Assembly (NCBI RefSeq): GCF_030070105.1
Contig: NZ_JASJOO010000002.1
Coordinates: 1,240,001 to 1,304,000, forward strand
Length of the DNA stretch: 64,000 nt
DNA from: Bermanella sp. WJH001
Lineage (GTDB): Bacteria > Pseudomonadota > Gammaproteobacteria > Pseudomonadales > Oceanobacteraceae
Reading direction: 5' to 3'
Made by a program: the position numbers and the translations under genes
The notes under the pieces: generated by a model
The model's database searches: none
What the model was told of the DNA's origin: nothing
The model's input: only the letters and a program-made list of their open reading frames with translations
In this document: positions 45,886 to 54,735 of the stretch, piece after piece
How the letters are laid out: every line of letters begins with the position of its first letter
Numbering within the stretch: position 1 is the stretch's first letter

Positions 45886-48864
45886 CTATCTAAAAATGCC
45901 AATTAGGGTATCAAAGATATCCCTTGCTACGCTGATTACTTGGGCAGATGCGTTGTAACCTAATTCAAACTGAATAAGACGCGCGGCTTCTTCGTCTAAG
46001 TTGACACCACTGACTGCATTCACACTGTCTTGGGTGTTTTGTAATAGTACCTTTGAACTATCGGTATTAATTTGAGCGCGAGCGGTTATGGAGCCCACCT
46101 CTTCGACCATTCGACCATAAGCCTCACTAAGGGTCATATCCCCTTCGACAATTTCTTTATTTTGAATGCCACCTAAAAATGCGCCGTTTCGGTTATCGGT
46201 TACCGCGTCTTGGTTAAAATCAACGTAGAACTGATCACCTTCTTCTGGAATCCCCTCCATAGTCAGGTCATATCCTAAATAAACCGGTACTTGTTCAGGT
46301 TCAGCTTCAAATAAATTACTAAAAGGAGGCTCCGACTTAATAGTAACCCCTTCGTCTAACACCACTTTAACTTGCCCGCCCATGGTCAGTTTTGCGCTGC
46401 CGTTTGTACCATATGGGCTGATATCTAAGCGGGTTTGAAATGAAATATTGCCCTTCTCACTGATATCCACATCCACGTCACCATTAAAAAAATACGGTGT
46501 GCTTGTGATTGCTGATTTAATGCCTGCGATTAAATCCGTGCCGGTTGCATAGTTTTCTGTCAGTTCAATATTAAACTTACCTTGACCAGGTACATCAAAT
46601 TCAAACGTGTAAGGCCCACCCTGAGTAAAGTCATAACCCTCATACGGTGATAACGGTTTTGCCAGTGACGCACCAGTTGGAGTAATAAACGTATCAACCC
46701 CGTTTGATACTGCCATGCTATCACCATGATCTCCCTGAAATTCAAGCTGCAGGTCTTCACCGTTTATAGCCGTAATCGTCACGCGGGCTCCATCACTCAC
46801 TGCTACAATGCCCATTTCTTGGAAATCAAAATTTGCATTGATACGATCAGCAATAAAATTAGCATTGATTGGATTGGGGACGTCTGCTGGATAATCCAAC
46901 TCATATTTGACTTGGGCAACCGGCAATGTATCTGTCAGCTTTACACCGTTTAAAAAAACATCTTGCTGCATGAATCCAGTTGGATCATCTGTAAAATTGG
47001 TGAGCTGCAAAGTGGTACGGGCAGAGGCTGATATGCCTTGTTGATCATTTAATATTTGTGCAATTTCATTGGCAGGTGTTTGTGCCGGTATCGTTAAAAC
47101 ACCACGGCTTTTTGTGCCACCGGTAATGGCATCAGGGTCACTAATATTTAACCGAGCAGGAAAAAATCCGTTGCCCGGTGTTTTAAGTGCCGCGGTATAA
47201 TCTTGATAAAATGCATTAGCTGGAATATAGCCACCTAAACTGGTAACTGCGGTTTTACTTTCATCTTTAGGTAATAAATTATTGACCACACCAGGCACAT
47301 ATTTTTGGTTCATAATGGGTGGAAATAAGGGCAAAGGGTTTGCCGGATCTGAATTATCGAGCACATCATATGTGGTAGCACTGGTGAACTTAATAATGAG
47401 CGGTGGCGTTAATTCACCCGGTACAGAAAAGCTCTCGGTACTGGCATCATAAACCACACCAGAACTTATCACCGCTTCGCCAATATTACCCACATCATAA
47501 TCAGTCATCACAGCGGTAGCCAACGCAATTTCTTGAGGCAACTCAATATCCAGTTCAATGTCTGCAGCGCCGGTGCGCGTGGGTAGAATATAAAATTGAT
47601 CCCCTTCTTTGTAGCTGCCCGCTTCAAAGGTTAAATCAAACCCTTCAATGTCAAAGCTTTCAGGGAACTCAGTACTTAACGCATTGGATAATATAATTTC
47701 GCCATTACTGACCCTTGTAACTTTAAAGGTGTAATTATTTGGGCCTGTAAATTCAACTTTGTATTCACTGTCGGTTAATAAATTAGGGTCTGTAATATAG
47801 GCCCCTAGTTTTCTATCATCAGGCTGTGCATTATTTGCATTACCCACGATTCGACTTTGTGCGACTTTAGGGTCATTAATATCTTCAAAATACAATCCAC
47901 CGGCTTGGCCATTAATATCAATGCCTAAGGCGTGCTGTTCATTGATATTAAATTGCAGTGCAATGGCTACGCGCCCAAGCTGATTGGTCACAGGGTCTAA
48001 AACTGAATTCCGATATTCGAGTATGCCTCCAATTTGTCCACCTTGAATTTCACGGGTGATATCTTGAATCACATCATCACGTTTAAAAATAATGGAATCC
48101 CGTGTTGGATCATCAGCCCCTGATTGAGTGGTCACCGTATTAAAATCTTTACCCAGCACCAAGGGTTGGCCATTACCTATAAACACATTCACAGCATCAT
48201 TGTCTTGACTAACAACGGTCACACTGACTAGTTCAGATAATTCTTTAATAGCCAAGTCACGCTTGTCTAATAAATCGTTTGGATAATTGCCATTTGCACT
48301 GGCCGTGGCAAATTGTATTTGTACATTAAGCTCCGCAATGGATTCACCTAATGTACTAATTTGTGTGGTAATGGCACCAAGCTGACCGTTTAGAATTTCA
48401 TTACTGTCATTTAAACGATCATTAATCGAGTGAAAACGATCCACCAAACCTTGTGACTCACTAATTAAAACTTGGCGTGCTGGTAATGAACTCGGGTCAT
48501 CGATGGCCGCTTGAAAGGCACCAAACATATTTTCAATGCCTGGCTGCACCCCTGTACCTGGGTCAGCTAATAAACTATCAATTTGCGCTGCATTGGTTGA
48601 AAGGGTTTCAAAAAAATTAAAGGTGGAGGTATCCTTTTGTAGCTGGCCAACTAAAAACTCATCAAATATTCGACGCACATCTTGAACCATTGAACCACTA
48701 CCAACCCAAACCCCTCCTTGGAATTGAGGATTCTGATTGGTTATGGTCACATCTTGGCGGCTATAACCTTCGGTATCCACGTTCGCAATATTATGACCTG
48801 TAACCGTCAATGCCGTTTGATGAACCCGTAAACCGGATATGCCTATATTGAGTAAGTTAGACAT
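45886..48864 (-). CDS. flgK: Hook-filament junction protein FlgK (HAP1), enlarged
   Basis: 992 residues against about 550-680 usually. N-terminus NIGISGLRVHQTALTVTGHNIANVDTEGYSRQ and C-terminus SGVNLDEEAARLIQFELGYNASAQVISVARDIFDTLIG are those of FlgK. Extra modules fill about 340-870, including stretches resembling the flagellin-IN pattern seen in FliD (TYEFDVPG-like F-D-V-P-G-Q-G-K-F-N-I-E-L). It is two bases downstream of flgJ. Expansion parallels the other axial proteins in the window. Confidence 0.95.
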   Translation of the reverse strand: MSNLLNIGISGLRVHQTALTVTGHNIANVDTEGYSRQDVTITNQNPQFQGGVWVGSGSMVQDVRRIFDEFLVGQLQKDTSTFNFFETLSTNAAQIDSLLADPGTGVQPGIENMFGAFQAAIDDPSSLPARQVLISESQGLVDRFHSINDRLNDSNEILNGQLGAITTQISTLGESIAELNVQIQFATASANGNYPNDLLDKRDLAIKELSELVSVTVVSQDNDAVNVFIGNGQPLVLGKDFNTVTTQSGADDPTRDSIIFKRDDVIQDITREIQGGQIGGILEYRNSVLDPVTNQLGRVAIALQFNINEQHALGIDINGQAGGLYFEDINDPKVAQSRIVGNANNAQPDDRKLGAYITDPNLLTDSEYKVEFTGPNNYTFKVTRVSNGEIILSNALSTEFPESFDIEGFDLTFEAGSYKEGDQFYILPTRTGAADIELDIELPQEIALATAVMTDYDVGNIGEAVISSGVVYDASTESFSVPGELTPPLIIKFTSATTYDVLDNSDPANPLPLFPPIMNQKYVPGVVNNLLPKDESKTAVTSLGGYIPANAFYQDYTAALKTPGNGFFPARLNISDPDAITGGTKSRGVLTIPAQTPANEIAQILNDQQGISASARTTLQLTNFTDDPTGFMQQDVFLNGVKLTDTLPVAQVKYELDYPADVPNPINANFIADRINANFDFQEMGIVAVSDGARVTITAINGEDLQLEFQGDHGDSMAVSNGVDTFITPTGASLAKPLSPYEGYDFTQGGPYTFEFDVPGQGKFNIELTENYATGTDLIAGIKSAITSTPYFFNGDVDVDISEKGNISFQTRLDISPYGTNGSAKLTMGGQVKVVLDEGVTIKSEPPFSNLFEAEPEQVPVYLGYDLTMEGIPEEGDQFYVDFNQDAVTDNRNGAFLGGIQNKEIVEGDMTLSEAYGRMVEEVGSITARAQINTDSSKVLLQNTQDSVNAVSGVNLDEEAARLIQFELGYNASAQVISVARDIFDTLIGIFR

Positions 48865-48866
48865 AA

Positions 48867-49961
48867 CTAACCTCGATCAGCACGATCAATGGCTTGCGCG
48901 AGCATATCGCCACTGGCTATGCGTTGGATTTTTTGTGCGTAATTAGGGTCCGTTGCATAGCCCCCATTTTGTAAACCCTCGCTGTAACCTTTTATACTTT
49001 GACCATTTGCTATTGCTGCTTGATAGCGTTCACTGTCTTGAACAAATTTTGCGTAATCGGTCAGGCTATGTTCATAGGAATCGTAAACACGAAATGGGGC
49101 GATCTCTTTTTTAGCGATGCCTTCGCGATATTCAAGAGTGGATACTTTGGCAACATCCCCGTCCCAACGCTTATCTGCTTTAATACCAAATAAGTTATGA
49201 CTATTTTTACCATCCCCTTGATGAATAATGTGTTTTCCCCAACCGGTTTCCAACGCGGCTTGCGCCACAATGGCTTTAGGATCAACCCCCATAACCTCAC
49301 CCACTTGTTGTGCCACTGGCCATAAAATTTCCACAAATTCTTGTGGGGTTTCAAAAGCGGATTGCTTGGTGATTGGGCCTAGTTGCTCTGGTTTTTTATC
49401 TGCTTCTTGTGTAATGCTGTCTTTAACTTTTGTGGGGCCTGACGGCACAGAATTGAGTGGTGAAACTTTATGAGCCGTTTCATCTAACGATTTCACATTC
49501 GAAGACGTTTCTGGTAATTCAAATGCTTTTTGAGTTTGTTTAAATTGTGGTAAATCCATGTCCGGTTTTAATGACGAAAATGGGTTAGGCCCAGTGTATT
49601 GTCTAAGAGGGATGTCTTGAGTCGGTTTTGTTTCGTTAGTATCTTTTACATGAAATTGATCTTTTAACTGACGATAAATGCTATCAGCTAGGCCAATGCC
49701 TTCCCCCTGACTCATAGACAGTGCCAATTGATCATCAAACATTTGACGATAAAATTTCGACTCATTGCTATTAAGTGGGTTGTCTTCTTCAAATACGGCA
49801 TTAGCATCACGCATGCTTTTTAGCATCATACCCACAAACATTGACTCAAACTGATGGGCCACTTGCTTTAATGCTTCTGCCTCTTGATCTTCACCCATAT
49901 TGCTAATGGCGTTTAGTGAAGCAAGGTCGTTGTAGTTGTATGTATTGCTTATATTATTCAT
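48867..49961 (-). CDS. flgJ: Flagellar rod-assembly protein and muramidase FlgJ
   Basis: 364 residues from the ATG at 49961; the longer frame from 50006 is less like the family. The N-terminal rod-binding domain (about 30-100, FESMFVGMMLKSMRDANAVF) caps the rod. A linker of about 120 residues follows. The C-terminal glucosaminidase-type domain has AIVAQAALETGWGKH with the catalytic Glu and NSHNLFGIKADKRW, so it can cut peptidoglycan for the rod. It has its own sigma-54 site upstream, 50003-50018. Confidence 0.95.
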   Translation of the reverse strand: MNNISNTYNYNDLASLNAISNMGEDQEAEALKQVAHQFESMFVGMMLKSMRDANAVFEEDNPLNSNESKFYRQMFDDQLALSMSQGEGIGLADSIYRQLKDQFHVKDTNETKPTQDIPLRQYTGPNPFSSLKPDMDLPQFKQTQKAFELPETSSNVKSLDETAHKVSPLNSVPSGPTKVKDSITQEADKKPEQLGPITKQSAFETPQEFVEILWPVAQQVGEVMGVDPKAIVAQAALETGWGKHIIHQGDGKNSHNLFGIKADKRWDGDVAKVSTLEYREGIAKKEIAPFRVYDSYEHSLTDYAKFVQDSERYQAAIANGQSIKGYSEGLQNGGYATDPNYAQKIQRIASGDMLAQAIDRADRG

Positions 49962-50002
49962 CGCACCATCTTCAGCTTTATTGTCGATATAGATAAGACA
50001 AA

Positions 50003-50018
50003 GCAAGGCTTAGGCCAA
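50003..50018 (-). promoter_or_regulatory. Sigma-54 (-24/-12) promoter of flgJKL
   Basis: On the minus strand TTGGCCTAAGCCTTGCTT, with GG and GC exactly 10 bases apart. It lies 42-57 bp before the flgJ start. A GCGGCAATATTTGCCG palindrome stands 53-68 bp further upstream. Confidence 0.7.
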
Positions 50019-50070
50019 AACCATAAGACATTGTTTTTATTGAATATTTATAAGCATTGAAGTGTGTTGT

Positions 50071-50097
50071 GCGGCAATATTTGCCGATAGCGGCAAA
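50071..50097. promoter_or_regulatory. GCGGCAA/TTGCCG palindrome upstream of flgJ
   Basis: GCGGCAATATTTGCCG followed by ATA and another GCGGCAAA. It is of the same family as the motifs before flgB and flgF, and is a candidate activator (FlrC/FleR-like) site. Confidence 0.4.
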
Positions 50098-50424
50098 CTA
50101 TTTTTGTTGGGCGATATCAGAATACAAGCGGATACGTTTACCTGTATTTTTGTATTTAATAATTTCTTCGGTTTTTTCTTGTTTAGTTTCCTGCATGGAT
50201 TGCAGCATCTGCTGACTTTTTAATTGAATTTCTTTGAGCAAGGTTAAATCGGCTTGCTCAATTTGCGCCATAAAATGTTCAAATAAATACTCTAGCTTTT
50301 TTTGACGGGCATTTAACTTATGCTCAAGCGTAGCCAGACTGCCCTGTTGAGCAAGCTTTTGAATATCGGCTTCGATTGCCAATAAGTCGTCTATGGCGTG
50401 TTGTTTATTTTTGGGATTTACCAT
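50098..50424 (-). CDS. Small coiled-coil protein between flgI and flgJ, possible flagellar chaperone
   Basis: 108 residues, almost all helical and charged with Leu/Gln heptads; it ends KNTGKRIRLYSDIAQQK. It sits in the flagellar operon 30 bp after flgI, a spot where no standard flg gene is usual. The size and helical build resemble FliT/FlgN-type export chaperones, but no diagnostic motif identifies it. A chaperone for the oversized FlgK or FlgL made next is one possibility. There is no signal peptide. The gene is surely real, given spacing and strand. Confidence 0.6.
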   Translation of the reverse strand: MVNPKNKQHAIDDLLAIEADIQKLAQQGSLATLEHKLNARQKKLEYLFEHFMAQIEQADLTLLKEIQLKSQQMLQSMQETKQEKTEEIIKYKNTGKRIRLYSDIAQQK

Positions 50425-50454
50425 GAGCCATCCTTACTCTTAATGTCAAAGCGG

Positions 50455-51555
50455 CTATATCACTATTAACTCAGCATTAAGAGCACCCGCCTGCTTAAGA
50501 GCTTCAAGTATCGCCATTAAGTCACCAGGGGCCGCGCCCACTTCATTCACGGCTTTGACTATTTCATCTAACGACACGCCAGGGGCAAACACAAACATAG
50601 GATTGCCTTCTTGATCTGCGTTGATTTCGGTTTGTGGCGCCACAACGGTTTCACCATTTGCCAACGCCCCTGGCTGATTCACTTGAATATTTTCTTTTAC
50701 CGTTACGGTCAAACTGCCATGAGTCACCGCTACCGGCTCTATACGAACATGTTTGCCAATGACGATGGTGCCGGTGCGACTATTAATAATGACTTTGGCT
50801 GTTGCTTCACCTGGTGTCACATCTAGGTTTTCAATCATGGACAAAAACGACACACGCTGGCTTGGATCACGCGGAGCACTAACTCGCACCGAGGTGGCAT
50901 CCACTGCGTAAGCTGTTTCTGGCCCAAGTAATGAATTAATACGATCTGATAAACGTTTAGCCGTTGTAAAATCTGGCGCATTTAAATTAAGCACTAGACT
51001 GTCCCCACGGGAAAAGCCATTGGCCACTGCGCGCTCCACTGTCGCGCCATTTGGAATGCGTCCAACACTTGGGACATTAACCGTAATACTGGAGCCATCG
51101 GCGCCATCTACACCAAAGCCACCCACCACAAGGTTGCCTTGAGCCACGGCATAAATTTGGCCATCAGCACCACGCAAAGGTGCAAATAATAAGGTGCCAC
51201 CGCGTAAACTTTTGGCATTACCAATGCTGGATACCGTCACATCTATGGTTTGACCGGGTTTTGCAAAAGGCGGCAAACTTGCGGTTAATGAAACCGCTGC
51301 AATATTTTTAAGTTTTGGGTCGGTACCTGGGGGAATTGAAATGCCAAATTCATTCATCATGTTAATAAAGGTTTGATTGGTGAACGGCGCTTTATCCCCT
51401 GTGCCATCCAAGCCCACCACCAAACCATAACCCACCATTTGGTTAGAGCGCACACCTTCAACAGAGGTTAAATCCTTAATTCGCTGAGCATATGCTGGCA
51501 TTGTGAGTAACGCCGCAAGCAATAGACTTATCACACCATTGATACTGATTTTCAT
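50455..51555 (-). CDS. flgI: Flagellar P-ring protein FlgI
   Basis: 366 residues from the ATG at 51555 (AGAGG upstream); nine residues are dropped from the longer frame. Signal peptide [14 protein letters not shown], then [31 protein letters not shown] and the C-terminal [41 protein letters not shown] are FlgI signatures. It forms the ring around the rod in the peptidoglycan layer. It lies downstream of flgH in the flgFGHI unit. Confidence 0.97.
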   Translation of the reverse strand: MKISINGVISLLLAALLTMPAYAQRIKDLTSVEGVRSNQMVGYGLVVGLDGTGDKAPFTNQTFINMMNEFGISIPPGTDPKLKNIAAVSLTASLPPFAKPGQTIDVTVSSIGNAKSLRGGTLLFAPLRGADGQIYAVAQGNLVVGGFGVDGADGSSITVNVPSVGRIPNGATVERAVANGFSRGDSLVLNLNAPDFTTAKRLSDRINSLLGPETAYAVDATSVRVSAPRDPSQRVSFLSMIENLDVTPGEATAKVIINSRTGTIVIGKHVRIEPVAVTHGSLTVTVKENIQVNQPGALANGETVVAPQTEINADQEGNPMFVFAPGVSLDEIVKAVNEVGAAPGDLMAILEALKQAGALNAELIVI

Positions 51556-51655
51556 AACAACCTCTATTTCTATGAGTGACAAAACTCAGCCACAACCCAA
51601 TATACCTGCAATTTACTCGCCGCATTAGATTCAAGTGTTATCAAAACACTAACAA

Positions 51656-52321
51656 CTATAGCGGCCACCATGGGCTAGCAAAAAACCGTGATAACCAACC
51701 TTGTTTACTTGCGTTAGCTACCGCACCGGTACCACCATAACTAATGCGAGCATCCGCCAGTTTATTAGACATTACGGTATTATCAGGGCCTATATCTTGA
51801 GGGCGAACCAAGCCTCTTACACGAATGAATTCATCCCCTTCATTTAAACTCAACCATTTTTCACCCCGCACCTCTAATACACCATTGGGTAAAATATCGC
51901 TGATTGTGACGGTAATTTGCCCTTGCAAACTGTTGCTTTGATCCGCATCCCCTGAACCTGAAAACGATCTTTCAGAGGTGGCTGAAGCAGACAAAATAGA
52001 CGGTGTGCGATTAAAAAGTGCCACATCACCTAAACCTAACTCACTGTCTTTTTGTAACGTTGAGCTATTGGATTTAGAGGCTTGAGTTTGTTCTTGCAGC
52101 ATAATAGTAATGACGTCACCAATGCGTTTTGCGCGCTGATCACTATAAAGTGAAAGCGAGTAATTCGCTTGATATAACGAGCCTCCCGTTGATGGTGGCG
52201 GCGTTAATGATTGCGCTGGCACAGGTGAAAAACGCGGATCATCGGGTTTCTCTTCCACCGGTAAAACTGTGCTGCATCCTGTTAGCACCATGGCGATCAA
52301 GCTGATTTTTAACGGTTTCAT
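51656..52321 (-). CDS. flgH: Flagellar L-ring lipoprotein FlgH
   Basis: 221 residues from the ATG at 52321, where AGAGGT precedes; the longer frame would carry 33 extra residues. The lipobox VLTGCS makes it an outer-membrane lipoprotein. LYQANYSLSLYSDQRAKRIGDVITIMLQEQTQASK and the Gly-rich central barrel are typical. It forms the outer-membrane ring of the flagellar bushing, with FlgI beneath it. Confidence 0.96.
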   Translation of the reverse strand: MKPLKISLIAMVLTGCSTVLPVEEKPDDPRFSPVPAQSLTPPPSTGGSLYQANYSLSLYSDQRAKRIGDVITIMLQEQTQASKSNSSTLQKDSELGLGDVALFNRTPSILSASATSERSFSGSGDADQSNSLQGQITVTISDILPNGVLEVRGEKWLSLNEGDEFIRVRGLVRPQDIGPDNTVMSNKLADARISYGGTGAVANASKQGWLSRFFASPWWPL

Positions 52322-52523
52322 GGTGTACCTCTTTTGTTTATATCTCGTCTGTATGCAGCCTCTTACAATGGTATTGAGACAGATACAGTGTTTGTTTATA
52401 TGTGGTGATACACACCACATATCATTGTTCTCTTTGTCGCTTGCAAGCAGCCTTCTAAACTTGTATTAAATTTTTTTACCAGCCGCTAAAAGCTGTTTGC
52501 AAACGACAATTACAACCAAAAAA

Positions 52524-53309
52524 TTACGTATTTTGAGCTAGATATTGCAGCATTTGATCGGCACTGCTGACCACTTTTGAATTCATTTCATAGGCACGTT
52601 GTACCGTGATCATTTGCACCAACTCCTCAACCACTTTTACGTTTGAGTTTTCTAAAAACCCTTGTTCAATGGAGCCAAACCCTTCTTCGCTGGCCACACC
52701 TACTTGCGGAGCACCACTGGATGCGGTTTCTAAAAATAAATTTCCGCCCATGGCTTGTAAGCCAACAGGGTTGATGAAATCCACTACGTCTATCTGGCCA
52801 ATTTCTTGAGGGTCGGTTTCACCAAATTGCGTCACACTGACTATACCGTCTCGGCTTATGGTTAACGTATTCGTTTGATCAGGAATCGTGATATTGGGTT
52901 CAAGCAAGTAACCCACGGCATTGACAATCTGACCTTCTGCATCCATATGGAATGTACCGTCTCGGGTATATCCAATGGTGCCATCTGGCATGGCGATTTG
53001 AAAAAAACCACGGCCATTGATCGCAAGGTCTAACGGCTGCGAGGTTTCTTGCAAACTGCCTGTGGTATGAATTTTTTGTGTACCTGCAACTTTTACCCCA
53101 GTACCCAGTTGCAAACCAGAAGGCAGACGCGAGTCCTGACTGGATAGCGCACCAGGCTGGCGTTGAATTTGATAAATCAAATCCTCAAACACAGCGCGGT
53201 CTTTTTTGAAGCCGGTTGTTGAAACGTTGGCAAGGTTATTTGAAATGGTCGTCAAATTATAATCTTGCGCATTTAAACCGGTTTTACTAACCCATAATGC
53301 CGAGTGCAT
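52524..53309 (-). CDS. flgG: Flagellar distal rod protein FlgG
   Basis: 261 residues, family length. MHSALWVSKTGLNAQDYNLTTISNNLANVSTTGFKKDRAVFEDL at the start and VKVVEELVQMITVQRAYEMNSKVVSSADQMLQYLA at the end are FlgG motifs. It forms the distal rod. It follows flgF by 42 bp, with GGAGAG near its start. Confidence 0.97.
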   Translation of the reverse strand: MHSALWVSKTGLNAQDYNLTTISNNLANVSTTGFKKDRAVFEDLIYQIQRQPGALSSQDSRLPSGLQLGTGVKVAGTQKIHTTGSLQETSQPLDLAINGRGFFQIAMPDGTIGYTRDGTFHMDAEGQIVNAVGYLLEPNITIPDQTNTLTISRDGIVSVTQFGETDPQEIGQIDVVDFINPVGLQAMGGNLFLETASSGAPQVGVASEEGFGSIEQGFLENSNVKVVEELVQMITVQRAYEMNSKVVSSADQMLQYLAQNT

Positions 53310-53351
53310 AATTGCTCTCCTTGGTGCGATCTAGCACCGATTAATTTTTAA

Positions 53352-54101
53352 TTATTGAATCTCTAAAATTTGTTGTGTTACTTGTGCATTTTCATCTGCG
53401 GTTTTCATCATCTTCACTTGTAATTCGTATTGACGGTGCAGCGACATAATTTGGGTTAACGATTGCACCGCGTTCACATTACTATGCTCTAAATGACCGG
53501 ACTCAACTTGTACGGTGGCATCAAGCGGTTGTACATCACCCGGTTGTTGCCCACGCATACGAAATAAACCGTCTTCACCTTTTTCCATTTCACTTTGATC
53601 AGGTAACACTAATTTCAAACGTTCAATATCGGCAATAACGGATGGCTCATCCCCAAGTGCTTGAACAGATATGGTGCCATCAGATGCGATTTCTAATTTT
53701 TCATATGGTGGGATAACCAAAGGCCCCGCGTTTCCAATTAACTGCAAACCTTCGCCGTTAATTAATCGACCAAATTGATCCACGCGTAAATCACCACGGC
53801 GGGTATAGGCTTCTTCACCGTTAGCGTCTTGCACAGCGATCCAACCTTGATTATCAATGGCGATATCTAAATCCCGACCGGTATGAACTAATGTGCCCGG
53901 ATTAAAATCACTGGCTGGGCGTTCTTCCATGGCATACGCACGGGTTGGATAATAATCACCAAAGACTGGCATTGAGCGGGCGTGTTCAAAGTCACGACGA
54001 AAACCTGTGGTACTCACATTGGCTAAGTTATTCGCCTCTGCGGTTTGGCCTAATGTGTTTTGTTTAGCACCGGACATGGCAATGTATAATGCACGATCCA
54101 T
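53352..54101 (-). CDS. flgF: Flagellar proximal rod protein FlgF
   Basis: 249 residues. Rod-protein N-terminus MDRALYIAMSGAKQNTLGQTAEANNLANVSTTGFRRDFEHARSM and C-terminal SLTQIMSLHRQYELQVKMMKTADENAQ are FlgF-like. It forms part of the proximal rod. GGAGG is seven bases before the start. It is first in the flgFGHI unit, behind a sigma-54 site at 54174-54191 and the 7-bp repeat array. Confidence 0.96.
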   Translation of the reverse strand: MDRALYIAMSGAKQNTLGQTAEANNLANVSTTGFRRDFEHARSMPVFGDYYPTRAYAMEERPASDFNPGTLVHTGRDLDIAIDNQGWIAVQDANGEEAYTRRGDLRVDQFGRLINGEGLQLIGNAGPLVIPPYEKLEIASDGTISVQALGDEPSVIADIERLKLVLPDQSEMEKGEDGLFRMRGQQPGDVQPLDATVQVESGHLEHSNVNAVQSLTQIMSLHRQYELQVKMMKTADENAQVTQQILEIQ

Positions 54102-54145
54102 ACAACCTCCTAATTCATAACGCTTGGCTTAATACTCATTAAAAA

Positions 54146-54153
54146 GCGGCAAA
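54146..54153. promoter_or_regulatory. GCGGCAAA half-site downstream of the flgF promoter
   Basis: GCGGCAAA lies between the flgF start and the -12 box. It shares its sequence with the motifs upstream of flgB and flgJ. It could be a downstream activator site as described for FlrC. Confidence 0.3.
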
Positions 54154-54173
54154 CGATTTATCTAATTAGGGAA

Positions 54174-54191
54174 TTGCAAAGGGGGTGCCAA
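54174..54191 (-). promoter_or_regulatory. Sigma-54 promoter of flgFGHI
   Basis: On the minus strand TTGGCACCCCCTTTGCAA, matching the -24/-12 consensus with the GG-N10-GC spacing exact. It is 73-90 bp before the flgF ATG. Confidence 0.85.
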
Positions 54192-54203
54192 GTTCGGTTT
54201 AGA

Positions 54204-54400
54204 GGTTAGACGTTAGACGTTAGACGTTAGATGTTAGATGTTAGATGTTAGATGTTAGATGTTAGATGTTAGATGTTAGATGTTAGATGTTAGATGTTAG
54301 ATGTTAGATGTTAGATGTTAGATGTTAGAAGTTAGATGTTAGATGTTAGATGTTAGATGTTAGATGTTAGATGTTAGATGTTAGATGTTAGATGGGAGAT
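54204..54400. repeat. 7-bp tandem array (TTAGATG), about 27 copies
   Basis: Units of TTAGACG (three at the left edge) become TTAGATG, with one TTAGAAG near 54330. The period is 7, so it cannot be a coding repeat. It starts 12 bp beyond the -24 box of flgF on its upstream side. The number of copies is likely to vary between isolates. Confidence 0.95.
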
Positions 54401-54457
54401 GGTATTCATTTCTTTAAAAAAACATTTTATAGTTAGGCACGTAGTGACTCACTAAAA

Positions 54458-54483
54458 GCGGCAATATCTCGCCAATATTGCCG
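54458..54483. promoter_or_regulatory. GCGGCAATAT/AATATTGCCG inverted repeat beyond the 7-bp array
   Basis: The arms GCGGCAATAT and AATATTGCCG are separated by 6 bases. Together with the array, this places a candidate activator site about 270 bp upstream of the flgF promoter. Confidence 0.35.
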
Positions 54484-54504
54484 TTCAGTCCATTCATTAA
54501 AAAC

Positions 54505-54542
54505 GGTGGGTTACGATCTCGCTGCGCTTAATCTAACCCACC
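54505..54542. repeat. REP-like hairpin GGTGGGTTA/TAACCCACC type
   Basis: GGTGGGTTA at one end and TCTAACCCACC at the other, around GATCTCGCTGCGCTTAA. This is a common type of bacterial palindromic intergenic repeat. The rest of 54543-54735 is low-complexity and shows no gene. Confidence 0.6.
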
Positions 54543-54735
54543 CTACTTTTTTGTTTTCGCATTTTTTGGATTCCGCCTCACTTGTTCCTCGTGTGTGGAA
54601 TGACGAGGATTGAATATTCATATGGAGTAGGCTGCGAATACATTAGTACGCACGCTTCCCACCTCTCATCTTTCATCTTTCATTCCCCATCTCACATCCC
54701 TTGCGTGCGACGCCCGACCTCAGACACTTCACTCA

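Noticed and set aside
54204-54400. Coding or telomere-type repeat
   Set aside because: Period 7 breaks any reading frame, and it is internal to the cluster; it is a simple sequence array.
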